Assembly (NCBI RefSeq): GCF_018070045.1
Contig: NZ_JAGPYK010000015.1
Coordinates: 61,689-125,688, forward strand
Direction of reading: 5' to 3'
From: Micromonospora sp. U21
Lineage (GTDB): Bacteria; Actinomycetota; Actinomycetes; Mycobacteriales; Micromonosporaceae
Length of the DNA: 64,000 nt
Below are positions 16,446-23,105 of the stretch, piece after piece; positions within the stretch are counted from its first letter, which is position 1, and each line of letters begins with the position of its first letter. The position numbers were made by a program, and so were the translations under genes. The notes beneath the pieces are model-generated. The model was not told where the DNA came from. It did not search any database and worked only from the letters and a program-made list of their open reading frames with translations.

Positions 16446-17003
16446 TCACTGTCGACCGACCCGCTTGTGCTTGGAACGGCTGGTGAACCCGACGCCGTCC
16501 CTGCTCGTAGCGCCGGTCCGCCGTGGCGCCGCACGCCCGGGCAACCATCTCCGGAACGGTATGCGGGAGAGTGTCAGCGGAACCGCCACGACCAGGATCA
16601 CGAACCCGGCCGCGCCCAGGACGCCCTGGATGCGGCCTCGGTGCCCGCTGAGCGCGTCGAAGTCGGTCACGAAGTCGCTTGGATCGGCGCGGTTCACCCA
16701 GATCGGCACCACATCGCCGGCTGGCCGGCACACCTCGAAGCAGCCAATCTCCTGCTCGTACGTCCGGCCGGCCATCTCGTACCGGAGATACATGGTGGTG
16801 GAGGTGCCACCGCGCTTCGTCACCCGGTCGTGGACGACCGCCCGCGCCGGTACACCTCTGGCTCGCAGTTCGGTCTTCCAGTCGTCGAGCGCGGACTGGG
16901 TGTGCATCGGCAGCCAGAGCAGCGCACCGCCGGCCACCACCAGCAACACGCAGCCGACGGTCGCCCAGACCGGGCGCCTCAGCAACATGATCACGCGGCT
17001 CAC
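16446..17003 (-). CDS. DUF3592-like two-helix membrane protein
   Basis: 185 residues from the GTG at 17003 (VSRVIMLLRR). A helix (WATVGCVLLVVAGGALLWLP) and a later helix (GVLGAAGFVILVVAVPLTLS) enclose an extracytoplasmic beta-rich segment (RAVVHDRVTKRGGTSTTMYLRYE..., VPIWVNRADPSDFVTD), the pattern of DUF3592 proteins. No good Shine-Dalgarno sequence marks the start; ATG at 16988 is an alternative five codons later. Function unknown. It is the last chromosomal gene before the tRNA-Gly element. Confidence 0.65.
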   Translation of the reverse strand: MSRVIMLLRRPVWATVGCVLLVVAGGALLWLPMHTQSALDDWKTELRARGVPARAVVHDRVTKRGGTSTTMYLRYEMAGRTYEQEIGCFEVCRPAGDVVPIWVNRADPSDFVTDFDALSGHRGRIQGVLGAAGFVILVVAVPLTLSRIPFRRWLPGRAAPRRTGATSRDGVGFTSRSKHKRVGRQ

Positions 17004-17136
17004 CGGGTCATCGTGCCGCTCCGCCGCAACCCTGGAAGCGGTGCAAGGCAACGGAGTCGGACAGAGCGTGGCCGGTCGCCCGGATGACGGAACGGCTCGC
17101 GGATGGCCGTCTCATGTTCACAGCTATGGAAACTGA

Positions 17137-17175
17137 AAGGCCCGGGCTCGGATTTCGCATCCTGACCAGGGCCTT
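17137..17175 (-). terminator. Displaced tRNA-Gly terminator
   Basis: AAGGCCC (17137-17143) pairs with GGGCCTT (17169-17175). It stands beyond the truncated tRNA copy at 17181-17224 in the place where the original tRNA terminator would have been before the element inserted; a second version lies beside the intact tRNA at 18929-18966. Confidence 0.5.
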
Positions 17176-17180
17176 CGTGG

Positions 17181-17224
17181 TGGAGCGGGTGACGGGAATC
17201 GAACCCGCACTGTCAGCTTGGGAA
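17181..17224 (-). pseudogene. Truncated tRNA-Gly(CCC) 3' half (att copy)
   Basis: Identical over 44 bp to the 3' half of the intact tRNA at 18972-19045, including the encoded CCA. Past 17224 the sequence diverges completely, so the 5' half is missing and no cloverleaf can form. This is the chromosomal half left behind when the element supplied a new 3' half at the other end. Confidence 0.9.
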
Positions 17225-17309
17225 TTGTCGATCTACGGCACGTCACCGGCCTGGCGGCCTGGTCTCGGCAGTCTCGCGTGGCCTCGGCTGGCCCCTGCTG
17301 TCCTCGCCC

Positions 17310-17330
17310 AATGGCACGCTAATGGCACGC
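17310..17330. repeat. Left arm-type repeats of the tRNA-Gly element
   Basis: Two copies of AATGGCACGC (17310-17319 and 17321-17330) with an 11-bp period, 86 bp inside the left core. The same pair with the same period occurs at 18881-18901, 71 bp inside the right core. Likely integrase arm-binding sites (inference from layout). Confidence 0.7.
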
Positions 17331-17347
17331 CGGGTTGCTCCCCTCGG

Positions 17348-17683
17348 CTACCAGGAGATCGGTGGATCGCACGGGCAATGGCTACTCCAGTCCGCCGTCC
17401 TAACGAGCACGAGGCCAGCGGCAACCATCCCAACGACGGCACCGACGGCCCATGCCGTAAGCATCCCCGCCAACGCCTTGTCTCGATGACCTCTCACCAG
17501 ACGGCGGACCGCGACGCCAAGCGTGACGACTGATCCGACAACACCTGTCAGGACTGACAGACCTACTGCGGCTGCGGCACGGTCGGCCGGATCCTCGGGG
17601 TCGAGCAGGAAGACTCCCAAGAAGACGAGGATGGCGAGGGTGTGACCTACCAGGCCATACGCGATTCCGCGGCGAGGTGACAT
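17348..17683 (-). CDS. Hypothetical small membrane protein in the element
   Basis: 111 residues from the ATG at 17683, with AGGGGGG 5 nt upstream. Three to four hydrophobic helices (IAYGLVGHTLAILVFLGVFLL, AAAVGLSVLTGVVGSVVTLGV, MLTAWAVGAVVGMVAAGLVLV, each given in part) with short basic loops; the C-terminus has a CPCDPP motif. An upstream ATG pair at 17719 would add 12 residues but lacks a ribosome-binding site. No family recognised. Confidence 0.6.
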   Translation of the reverse strand: MSPRRGIAYGLVGHTLAILVFLGVFLLDPEDPADRAAAAVGLSVLTGVVGSVVTLGVAVRRLVRGHRDKALAGMLTAWAVGAVVGMVAAGLVLVRTADWSSHCPCDPPISW

Positions 17684-17904
17684 AGAGCCCCCCTGGGCTG
17701 ATTCGCCCTCGTCCATCACGCCAAAGACCGTACATCCTCGGGCGGCAACCGTCAGTTTGGAAGAGCGCGCTCACGTGACCGCGATGCCCGAAACGCCTGC
17801 CGTGGAGGGTCGGCCAAGCTGCGTCTCGTGCCCGTTCGTGACCGCTACGCCTCGCGGCTACTGGCCCATGGATGGCCCATCATGGGCATGCTCCCGGCGC
17901 GTCT

Positions 17905-18054
17905 GCGGGATCTCCTCGGTCAGGCAGGCTCGTCCCTGCGCGAGGTTCCCCGGTCGTGTCAAGGCTCGCCGCAGGCGACCGCGAAGCGGCTTGGCCTTGG
18001 CGCGGCCGGGGGTTCTCGCGTAGCCCTCGTGGTGCCTGACCGAGGAGATCCCGC
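17905..18054. repeat. ~150-bp imperfect palindrome inside the element
   Basis: Perfect 22-bp outer arms (17905-17926 and 18033-18054) are followed inward by further pairing segments: CGCGAG-GTTCCCCGG facing CCGGGGGTTCTCGCG, then CAAGGC facing GCCTTG, around a central TCGCCGCAGGCGA hairpin. Open frames on both strands cross this region but are by-products of the palindrome. It could be a replication, transfer or regulatory cis-element, or a structured RNA. Confidence 0.7.
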
Positions 18055-18165
18055 CTGGCACCCGTCTGCCGCCGATCTCTGAGGGAAGGCCGGGGTTCGG
18101 GGCGGAGCCCCGAGATTGCTCCGGGGGACGGTCGGGCGCTGGGCCACCCGATGAGCCACATGCTG

Positions 18166-18459
18166 TTACTCAGCTGGTGGTGCAGTCAGGTAGACAACGC
18201 CGCCGCCGACTACGAGTAAGCCGAAGAGCATGAACCCGATCCCAGCGATGTACCGGCCGAGGAGGAACCCGGGCTCGTGCTTCATCTCCTCCGGGGTTAC
18301 CTCGTGGCCGCCCGTCCAGCGAGTCATTCGGCTCCGCGCGATCCGGCGCGCGTGCTCGTCTGCAACCCCGAAGAGGTTCGCTGTCCAGATGAGGCCGACG
18401 AACCCGAGGAGCAGCCCGAATCCGATGAGGCCGAGCCCTCTCTGGATGTGCAGGGGCAT
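18166..18459 (-). CDS. Hypothetical two-helix membrane protein in the element
   Basis: 97 residues from the ATG at 18459, with GGAG 5 nt upstream. Helices near each end (LGLIGFGLLLGFVGLIWTAN and YIAGIGFMLFGLLVVGGGVV) flank a charged loop of ~35 residues (ADEHARRIARSRMTRWTGGHEV). No family recognised. With the gene at 17348-17683 it makes membrane proteins the only plausible cargo of the element. Confidence 0.6.
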   Translation of the reverse strand: MPLHIQRGLGLIGFGLLLGFVGLIWTANLFGVADEHARRIARSRMTRWTGGHEVTPEEMKHEPGFLLGRYIAGIGFMLFGLLVVGGGVVYLTAPPAE

Positions 18460-18598
18460 GACGACTCCAGGCGTGTGGGCATGGGTTTGGCGACGGGGCG
18501 AAGCCAGGGTAGGTGATGGTGACAATCGATCGCATGCGTGGCCGGCCGGCCCGGCCGATGCCGGCCGGAGGTCGCCAGCAGGCCGGGGCCGGGCCGGT

Positions 18599-18619
18599 GC
18601 GGCCCGCTTTGCGGGCCGC
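18599..18619. terminator. GC hairpin inside the element
   Basis: GCGGCCCGC and GCGGGCCGC form a perfect 9-bp stem with a TTT loop, 17 nt downstream of the stop of the minus-strand gene at 18636-18836; probably its terminator. Confidence 0.6.
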
Positions 18620-18635
18620 CTTGATTCTTAAGAGG

Positions 18636-18836
18636 TCAATTCGGCAGTTGAATCGGCTCGCAAATCGGCTCGCTGAGCTGGGTGCAGTGGGCCAGCGTGG
18701 CGTCGTCGTGGGTCTTGCCACGTGGCCACTTCCTGCCGTGCGGATCACTGGCTTCCGCTGCTCGGACTTGCCGGATGACTTCGGCTGGTCCCGCCTTGGT
18801 GATGAGGGCGAGAACTTCGGGCGACAAGATCGGCAA
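18636..18836 (-). CDS. Hypothetical 66-residue protein in the element
   Basis: Residues SPEVLALITKAGPAEVIRQV look helical, followed by a basic segment (HGRKWPRGKTHDD) and two cysteines near the end. The only start is TTG and no Shine-Dalgarno sequence is seen, so the gene may be a decayed remnant of a longer one. Lower GC than the flanks, with AATCGGCTCG repeated twice near its 3' end. No family recognised. Confidence 0.4.
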   Translation of the reverse strand: MPILSPEVLALITKAGPAEVIRQVRAAEASDPHGRKWPRGKTHDDATLAHCTQLSEPICEPIQLPN

Positions 18837-18880
18837 GAGGCGGGCAGCGAACCCGGACGGGGTTGGGGATGACCGGGGCT

Positions 18881-18901
18881 AATGGCACGCCAATGGCACG
18901 C
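18881..18901. repeat. Right arm-type repeats of the tRNA-Gly element
   Basis: Two copies of AATGGCACGC (18881-18890 and 18892-18901), matching the pair at 17310-17330 in sequence, orientation and 11-bp period, 71 bp from the right core. Confidence 0.7.
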
Positions 18902-18928
18902 GGCATGATCGTTGACCTTAAGACGTCG

Positions 18929-18966
18929 AAGGCCCTGGCGGGGACTGACGTCCTGACCAGGGCCTT
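18929..18966 (-). terminator. Terminator of tRNA-Gly carried by the element
   Basis: AAGGCCCTGG (18929-18938) pairs with CCAGGGCCTT (18957-18966), starting 6 nt past the tRNA 3' end. It replaces the original terminator now stranded at 17137-17175. Confidence 0.7.
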
Positions 18967-18971
18967 TCGCG

Positions 18972-19045
18972 TGGAGCGGGTGACGGGAATCGAACCCGCA
19001 CTGTCAGCTTGGGAAGCTGATGTTCTGCCATTGAACTACACCCGC
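18972..19045 (-). tRNA. tRNA-Gly (anticodon CCC)
   Basis: Acceptor GCGGGTG pairs with CACCCGC; anticodon stem TCAGC/GCTGA encloses TTCCCAA, giving anticodon CCC; the T-loop GTTCGATTC is canonical; discriminator T and CCA are encoded. 74 nt including CCA. Its 3' half serves as an integration site (see the element at 17181-19015). Confidence 0.95.
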
Positions 19046-19243
19046 AAGCGGCACCACTGTACCCGAGTCACCCGGCCAGTGCACCCAGGTACCCCACCCC
19101 ACCCGACGGCCCACCACCCGCCCCGTCGCGCCGGATCGACCTCGCTCCCGTGAGCCACCACTCGCGGAGAGTAGTTTCCTGGTGCCAACATATGGCTATT
19201 CTCAAATATGTCGATGAGTTGTAACGTCTGCCACACGTTGTCA

Positions 19244-19256
19244 GTCACGGCGTGAC
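19244..19256. promoter_or_regulatory. Small palindrome upstream of the metalloprotease gene
   Basis: GTCACGGCGTGAC is a 5-bp inverted repeat with a 3-nt spacer, 36 nt before the ATG. An AT-rich stretch with ACATAT and ATATGT arms (19188-19211) lies upstream and may hold the promoter. Confidence 0.35.
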
Positions 19257-19292
19257 ACACCCCCTGCCACGCCGCCAGAAAGAGGTGGGCCC

Positions 19293-20276
19293 ATGGGACT
19301 CCGTCCCAACCTGCTGACCCGGCGTGCCGCCGGAGTCGCGTCGACGACCCTCGCGCTGCTGCTCAGCACCGCTGCGGTGGGCGTCGTTCCGGCTGCCTCG
19401 GCATTCTCCGCAGCCCCCGGTGGCGCCTGCGTGGAGCCGACCGACAGCCACGCAAACGCCCGGCTGAAGCCCGGTGCCGCGGCCAAGCACGAGCCGAACG
19501 AGCTGACCGCGAAGCAGGTCCGCGAGCGGGACGCCGACCTCGCCGCGGCGCTGCGCGAGCGCGCCACCTTCCGGACCGGCGCCGGCACCGCGCCGCTGGC
19601 CACCGTCACCATCCCGGTGGTGGTGCACGTGATCCAGGAGAACAGCACCCGCGCCGGCGGCAACATCCCGGACTCGCTGATCACCGCCCAGATCAACGTG
19701 CTCAACCAGGCCTACGCCGGCGCCACCGGCGGCGCGGCCACCGCCTTCGCCTTCCGGCTCGACGCGATCAACCGGGTGACGAACCCTTCCTGGTACCCGA
19801 TCGTGGAGGGCTCGTCGGCGGAACGATCGATGAAGTCGTCGTTGCGGGTGGGCGGCAAGAACACCCTCAACATGTACCTGGGCGAGTTGAGCGACGACCT
19901 GCTGGGCTGGGCGACCTTCCCACAGCGGAGGCTGAACAGCATGGACGGCGTGGTCGTGCTGAGCGAGTCGCTGCCGGGCGGCACCGCCACCAACTACAAC
20001 CAGGGCGACACCGGCACCCACGAGGTGGGCCACTGGCTGAACCTCTACCACACCTTTCAGGGCGGTTGCGGTGGCTCGGGTGACAGCGTCAGCGACACCC
20101 CGGCCGAGGCGTCGCCGGCGTACCAGTGCCCCACCGGTCGGAACACCTGCTCGGCGGCCGGGCTGGACCCGATCACCAACTTCATGGACTACACCTACGA
20201 CTCGTGCATGTACCAGTTCACGCCGGGGCAGGCCAGCCGCATGCTGACCGCGTGGAACGCGTACCGCGCGGCGTAG
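19293..20276 (+). CDS. Secreted zinc metalloprotease, M43 (cytophagalysin/pappalysin-like)
   Basis: 327 residues. A signal peptide (TRRAAGVASTTLALLLSTAA...ASA) opens the protein, then a charged pro-region, then the catalytic domain with HEVGHWLNLYH starting at residue 243 (zinc ligands H243, H247, H253; catalytic E244) and the downstream FMDY Met-turn. Paired cysteines in QGGCGG, YQC and NTCSA suggest disulfides. Family members usually have Gly where this protein has Asn250 in the zinc motif. Start ATG has AGAGGTGG upstream. Expected to act outside the cell as an endopeptidase. Confidence 0.9.
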   Translation: MGLRPNLLTRRAAGVASTTLALLLSTAAVGVVPAASAFSAAPGGACVEPTDSHANARLKPGAAAKHEPNELTAKQVRERDADLAAALRERATFRTGAGTAPLATVTIPVVVHVIQENSTRAGGNIPDSLITAQINVLNQAYAGATGGAATAFAFRLDAINRVTNPSWYPIVEGSSAERSMKSSLRVGGKNTLNMYLGELSDDLLGWATFPQRRLNSMDGVVVLSESLPGGTATNYNQGDTGTHEVGHWLNLYHTFQGGCGGSGDSVSDTPAEASPAYQCPTGRNTCSAAGLDPITNFMDYTYDSCMYQFTPGQASRMLTAWNAYRAA

Positions 20277-20291
20277 CTTCCCCGCGTACCA

Positions 20292-20327
20292 CCGGTGCCG
20301 GCCCCGTCACGACGGGGCCGGCACCGG
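20292..20327. terminator. Bidirectional terminator after the metalloprotease gene
   Basis: A perfect 17-bp inverted repeat (20292-20308 and 20311-20327) between convergent genes. Confidence 0.8.
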
Positions 20328-20360
20328 CGTCTTCCCCAAAACCGGATCGGTGGGCCGCGG

Positions 20361-20918
20361 TCAGGCGGCCGAACGCTGGACGTCACGGCTGCGGCGGGCC
20401 GGGCGGGCCTGCGGTACGGAAGACGGCCCGGCCGCCGCGGGTGGTGCGTGCGGGTCGAGCCAGACCTGAACGGCCGGCCCGCCCGGCGCGCCACCCGGAA
20501 CACCGGTGCCGTGCTGCTCGCGGCGAGCCAGCATCGCCACGTCGACGGTGAACTCGAACAGCCGCCAGTCGACCTGCGGGGCCGCCCGCGCGCTCTGCGC
20601 CAGCCGGGCCACCTGGGCCGGATCGGTCACCGGCCAGGCGCGCCCCGCCACGTACGCCTCGTCGTCGCTCTCCTCCGGCGGGAACGAGTGCAGCGCGTAA
20701 CGGCCGTCCCGTTCGAGGTCGCGGCGCTTCGGCGAGTCGAGAATGAAGCAGAAGAGACCCTCGTCGGTGATGACCGGGGAGACCGGATGGACCCGCGGCC
20801 CGCCGTCGGCGCGGACCGTGGCCAGGTAGCCGAAGCCCGGCCCGTACTGCTGGAGGAGAACGCGGATCCCGTCGGCGAGTCGGGGCTCGTCGGCGGCGAA
20901 TTCGGACCAGGAAGCCAT
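20361..20918 (-). CDS. Pyridoxamine 5'-phosphate oxidase-like flavin protein
   Basis: 185 residues with the split-barrel fold: GFGYLATVRADGGPRVHPVSPVITDEGLFCFI (in parts) and SPKRRDLERDGRYALHSF are the FMN-binding pattern of the PNPOx-like family. The last ~40 residues are Pro/Ala-rich and disordered. Substrate unknown. Divergent from dcd with about 100 nt between. Confidence 0.85.
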   Translation of the reverse strand: MASWSEFAADEPRLADGIRVLLQQYGPGFGYLATVRADGGPRVHPVSPVITDEGLFCFILDSPKRRDLERDGRYALHSFPPEESDDEAYVAGRAWPVTDPAQVARLAQSARAAPQVDWRLFEFTVDVAMLARREQHGTGVPGGAPGGPAVQVWLDPHAPPAAAGPSSVPQARPARRSRDVQRSAA

Positions 20919-21017
20919 GCCGGCATTCTATCGAACAAATGTACGACCAGCGACCTCGACGCGCTGGTCACCGGCACCAGATCCGGCTGTTGCCGGCAAC
21001 GCCGCTATGGTGGTCCG

Positions 21018-21596
21018 ATGCTGCTCTCCGACCGCGACCTGGTCTCCGAGATCAAGGCCGGTACGCTGGGCCTGGAGCCGTTCGAGCCCACCCTGGTCCA
21101 ACCGTCCAGCATCGACGTACGACTCGACCGGCTGTTCCGGGTCTTCAACAACCATCTCTACACCCACATCGACCCGGCCATGCAGCAGGACGACCTCACC
21201 TCGGTCGTCGAGGTGCCCGACGGCGAGCCGTTCGTGCTGCACCCGGGGGAGTTCGTGCTCGCCTCGACGCTGGAGGTGATCTCGCTCGGCAACCAGCTCG
21301 CCGGCCGGCTGGAGGGCAAGTCGAGCCTGGGCCGGCTGGGCCTGCTCACACACTCCACCGCCGGCTTCATCGACCCGGGCTTCTCCGGGCACGTGACGCT
21401 GGAGCTGTCCAACGTGGCGAACCTGCCGATCACCCTCTGGCCGGGCATGAAGATCGGGCAGCTCTGCATCTTCCGGCTCTCCTCGCCGGCCGAGCACCCG
21501 TACGGCTCGGTGGTCTACGGCTCGCGCTACCAGGGGCAGCGCGGGCCGACCCCGAGCCGCGCGTGGCAGCACTGGCGCACCTGGCCCACCCGCTGA
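21018..21596 (+). CDS. dcd: dCTP deaminase (actinobacterial, probably bifunctional DCD-DUT)
   Basis: 192 residues, full length. SSIDVRLDRLFRVF, GRLEGKSSLGRLGLLTHSTAGFIDPGF (in parts) and LWPGMKIGQLCIFRLS are the trimeric dUTPase/dCTP-deaminase signatures, with the catalytic Glu in the GRLEGKSS segment region. The enzyme converts dCTP to dUTP, and in actinobacterial relatives on to dUMP. Stands alone; a GGGCCC hairpin element follows it. Confidence 0.95.
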   Translation: MLLSDRDLVSEIKAGTLGLEPFEPTLVQPSSIDVRLDRLFRVFNNHLYTHIDPAMQQDDLTSVVEVPDGEPFVLHPGEFVLASTLEVISLGNQLAGRLEGKSSLGRLGLLTHSTAGFIDPGFSGHVTLELSNVANLPITLWPGMKIGQLCIFRLSSPAEHPYGSVVYGSRYQGQRGPTPSRAWQHWRTWPTR

Positions 21597-21631
21597 AGTC
21601 ACTCGTCGGGCGTTGCGCCCGCCGGATGTCA

Positions 21632-21682
21632 GTAAGGGGCCCCTCCTATACCGGAGGCGTTAAGAAGGGGCCCCTCCTTACA
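21632..21682. repeat. Dispersed GGGCCC hairpin element, likely terminator
   Basis: GTAAGGGGCCCCTCC (left) and GGGGCCCCTCCTTAC (right) flank TATACCGGAGGCGTTAAGAA between convergent dcd and the NlpC/P60 gene. The AAGAAGGGGCCC core recurs at 2910-2957. Confidence 0.75.
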
Positions 21683-21684
21683 TC

Positions 21685-22725
21685 TCAGCCTGGGCGGCCG
21701 TAGCTGTGGATAGGGCCGTCGTCGACCTTCTTCATCTTGATCGGTTGACCGGCCTGCGATGCGTGCACGACCCAGCCACCGCCGACGTACATGCCGACGT
21801 GGTGGATGTCGCTGTAGTAGAAGACCAGGTCACCGGGGCGCAGGTCGGCCCTGCTGACGTCCCTGGTCGTTCGGCTCTGCTGGGCGGCGTTGTGCGGTAG
21901 TGACACCCCGGCCTTGGCCCAGGCGGCCAGCATCAGCCCGGAGCAGTCGTACGAGTTCGGACCCTCGGCACCCCACACGTAGGGCTTGCCGATCTGCGCG
22001 CAGGCGAACTTGACCGCCACGCCGGCACCACCGCCGGGGTAGCTGGCCGGGCAGGGCGCCGGACGCAGCGGGCCGCCGCCACCGTTGCCGTAGACCTTGA
22101 GACGCAGCTTCTGCAGGCGGTCGATCTCGTCGTTGATCTGCTTCTTCTTGGCCGCCAGCTGGGCCTCGGTCCGGGTCAGCTGCGCCACCATCTCGTCCAG
22201 TGGTGCCTTCTGCCGGGCCAGCTCGTCACGCAGGTCGGACACCTGCCGCACGTCCTGCTGCTGGTCGTGCGCGAACCGGTCGAGCATCTCGAGCTGCCCG
22301 ACGACCTCGCTGGGCGACCGGCTGCCCAGCACGGCGTTGACGGTGGAGACGTTCTCGCCCTTGTACGCGCGGACGGCCAGGGAACTGACCTTGTCCATCG
22401 CAGCGTCGACCTGGCGCTCCAGCGGGGCGATCCGGGCGGCCAGCGCCCCAGCCTGCTTGCGCTTCGCGGCCAGGTCGGCCCGGGTGGCGTTGTGCCGTTC
22501 GATGATCGGTTCGAGCTTGTTCCAGTCGGCGTCGATCTGGCGCTCGATCTCGGCGACGGACGGGTCGGCGTGGGCCGCCGTGGCGCTGCCCGTCAGGACG
22601 ACGGCAACGCCGACCAGGGCGGCGAGGGCGGTGGTGAAGCGGGACCAGCGTGGGCGCGGCACGATCGACGTCGGGCCGGCTGACGCCGACCGCTCGGACG
22701 ACGGCCGCGGGGCATGGTGGGCCAC
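21685..22725 (-). CDS. Secreted NlpC/P60 peptidoglycan endopeptidase with coiled coil
   Basis: 346 residues from the GTG at 22725 (AAGGAG 11 nt upstream). A signal peptide (FTTALAALVGVAVVLTGSATAAHA) is followed by a long coiled coil (~55-215) and a C-terminal NlpC/P60 domain with the catalytic Cys in YDCSGLM, His in HHVGMYVG and third polar residue in WVVHAS. RipA-like hydrolases cut between D-Glu and meso-DAP in stem peptides. The coiled coil may hold the enzyme inactive until activated. Its mRNA leader carries a c-di-AMP riboswitch. Confidence 0.93.
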   Translation of the reverse strand: MAHHAPRPSSERSASAGPTSIVPRPRWSRFTTALAALVGVAVVLTGSATAAHADPSVAEIERQIDADWNKLEPIIERHNATRADLAAKRKQAGALAARIAPLERQVDAAMDKVSSLAVRAYKGENVSTVNAVLGSRSPSEVVGQLEMLDRFAHDQQQDVRQVSDLRDELARQKAPLDEMVAQLTRTEAQLAAKKKQINDEIDRLQKLRLKVYGNGGGGPLRPAPCPASYPGGGAGVAVKFACAQIGKPYVWGAEGPNSYDCSGLMLAAWAKAGVSLPHNAAQQSRTTRDVSRADLRPGDLVFYYSDIHHVGMYVGGGWVVHASQAGQPIKMKKVDDGPIHSYGRPG

Positions 22726-22747
22726 CGGGTTCCGTACTCCTTCTTCC

Positions 22748-22869
22748 TGACCGCCTACCGGGTTAGCTGACGGGTTCGGGCGGGAAGGTGGACGCCCTAC
22801 CGCAGTGGCTGCGGATTCACCCCGGGAAACCTGGGTCCCCGGCTCGCTCGAAAGCGACTCGGCGGTGTC
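22748..22869 (-). ncRNA. ydaO/yuaA-type c-di-AMP riboswitch
   Basis: Read on the minus strand, the leader contains GAGCCGGGGACCCAGG, TTTCCCGGGGTGAATCC, GGTAGGG, and AACCCGTCAGCTAACCCGG followed by TAGGCGG, the conserved ydaO motif blocks in the right order, closed by a CCGCC/GGCGG base stem. The class senses c-di-AMP and commonly precedes cell-wall hydrolase genes in actinobacteria. It ends 22 nt before the NlpC/P60 start, so it probably controls the hydrolase by transcription or translation. Confidence 0.93.
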
Positions 22870-22920
22870 GGTCCGTTACCGCCCGGGTGGGCGGAGCTGC
22901 TGTCGGCCCGACGAATGACC

Positions 22921-22950
22921 AGAGTAGAGACGGCCGTTACCGATCCGCAA
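22921..22950 (-). promoter_or_regulatory. Possible promoter of the riboswitch/NlpC transcript
   Basis: TTGCGG (22945-22950) and TACTCT (22921-22926) on the minus strand are separated by 18 nt; a transcript would begin about 45 nt ahead of the riboswitch. Confidence 0.4.
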
Positions 22951-23042
22951 CCGGCGGGGCCGTGACACTCCGTACCGATTCCGGGGGACGACGACGGCCG
23001 ACGAAGGTTTCCTTCCGAGAAACGCGGCAGATGGAAAGGTAT

Positions 23043-23090
23043 TGACGGGAGCTCCGGGCGGGACGAAGGTGACCTCACCTTCGCCCGTCA
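23043..23090 (+). promoter_or_regulatory. Stem-loop in the leader of the amidase gene
   Basis: GAAGGTGA (23065-23072) pairs with TCACCTTC (23075-23082), nested in TGACGGG (23043-23049) and CCCGTCA (23084-23090). It ends 15 nt before the ATG. Could be a terminator/attenuator or an operator; it does not resemble the ydaO riboswitch. Confidence 0.5.
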
Positions 23091-23105
23091 GATCTAGGGG
23101 GTTCG

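Larger units (their letters stand above)
17181..19015. mobile_element. Small tRNA-Gly-integrated element without integrase (CIME-like)
   Basis: A 44-bp perfect direct repeat, the 3' half of tRNA-Gly(CCC) from the anticodon loop to CCA, bounds the interval (17181-17224 and 18972-19015). Homology extends loosely about 20 bp outward into the terminator. Just inside each end lie two copies of AATGGCACGC, the layout of core plus arm sites used by tyrosine integrases. The ~1.75 kb interior codes only for small proteins and contains a ~150-bp palindrome; no integrase, excisionase, replication or transfer gene is recognisable. This fits a cis-mobilizable element or a deletion remnant of an actinomycete integrative element. 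Confidence 0.8.

Noticed and set aside
17757..18082. Overlapping small open frames on both strands inside the element
   Set aside because: They coincide with the long palindrome, which keeps both strands open; no ribosome-binding site or conserved motif supports a protein.
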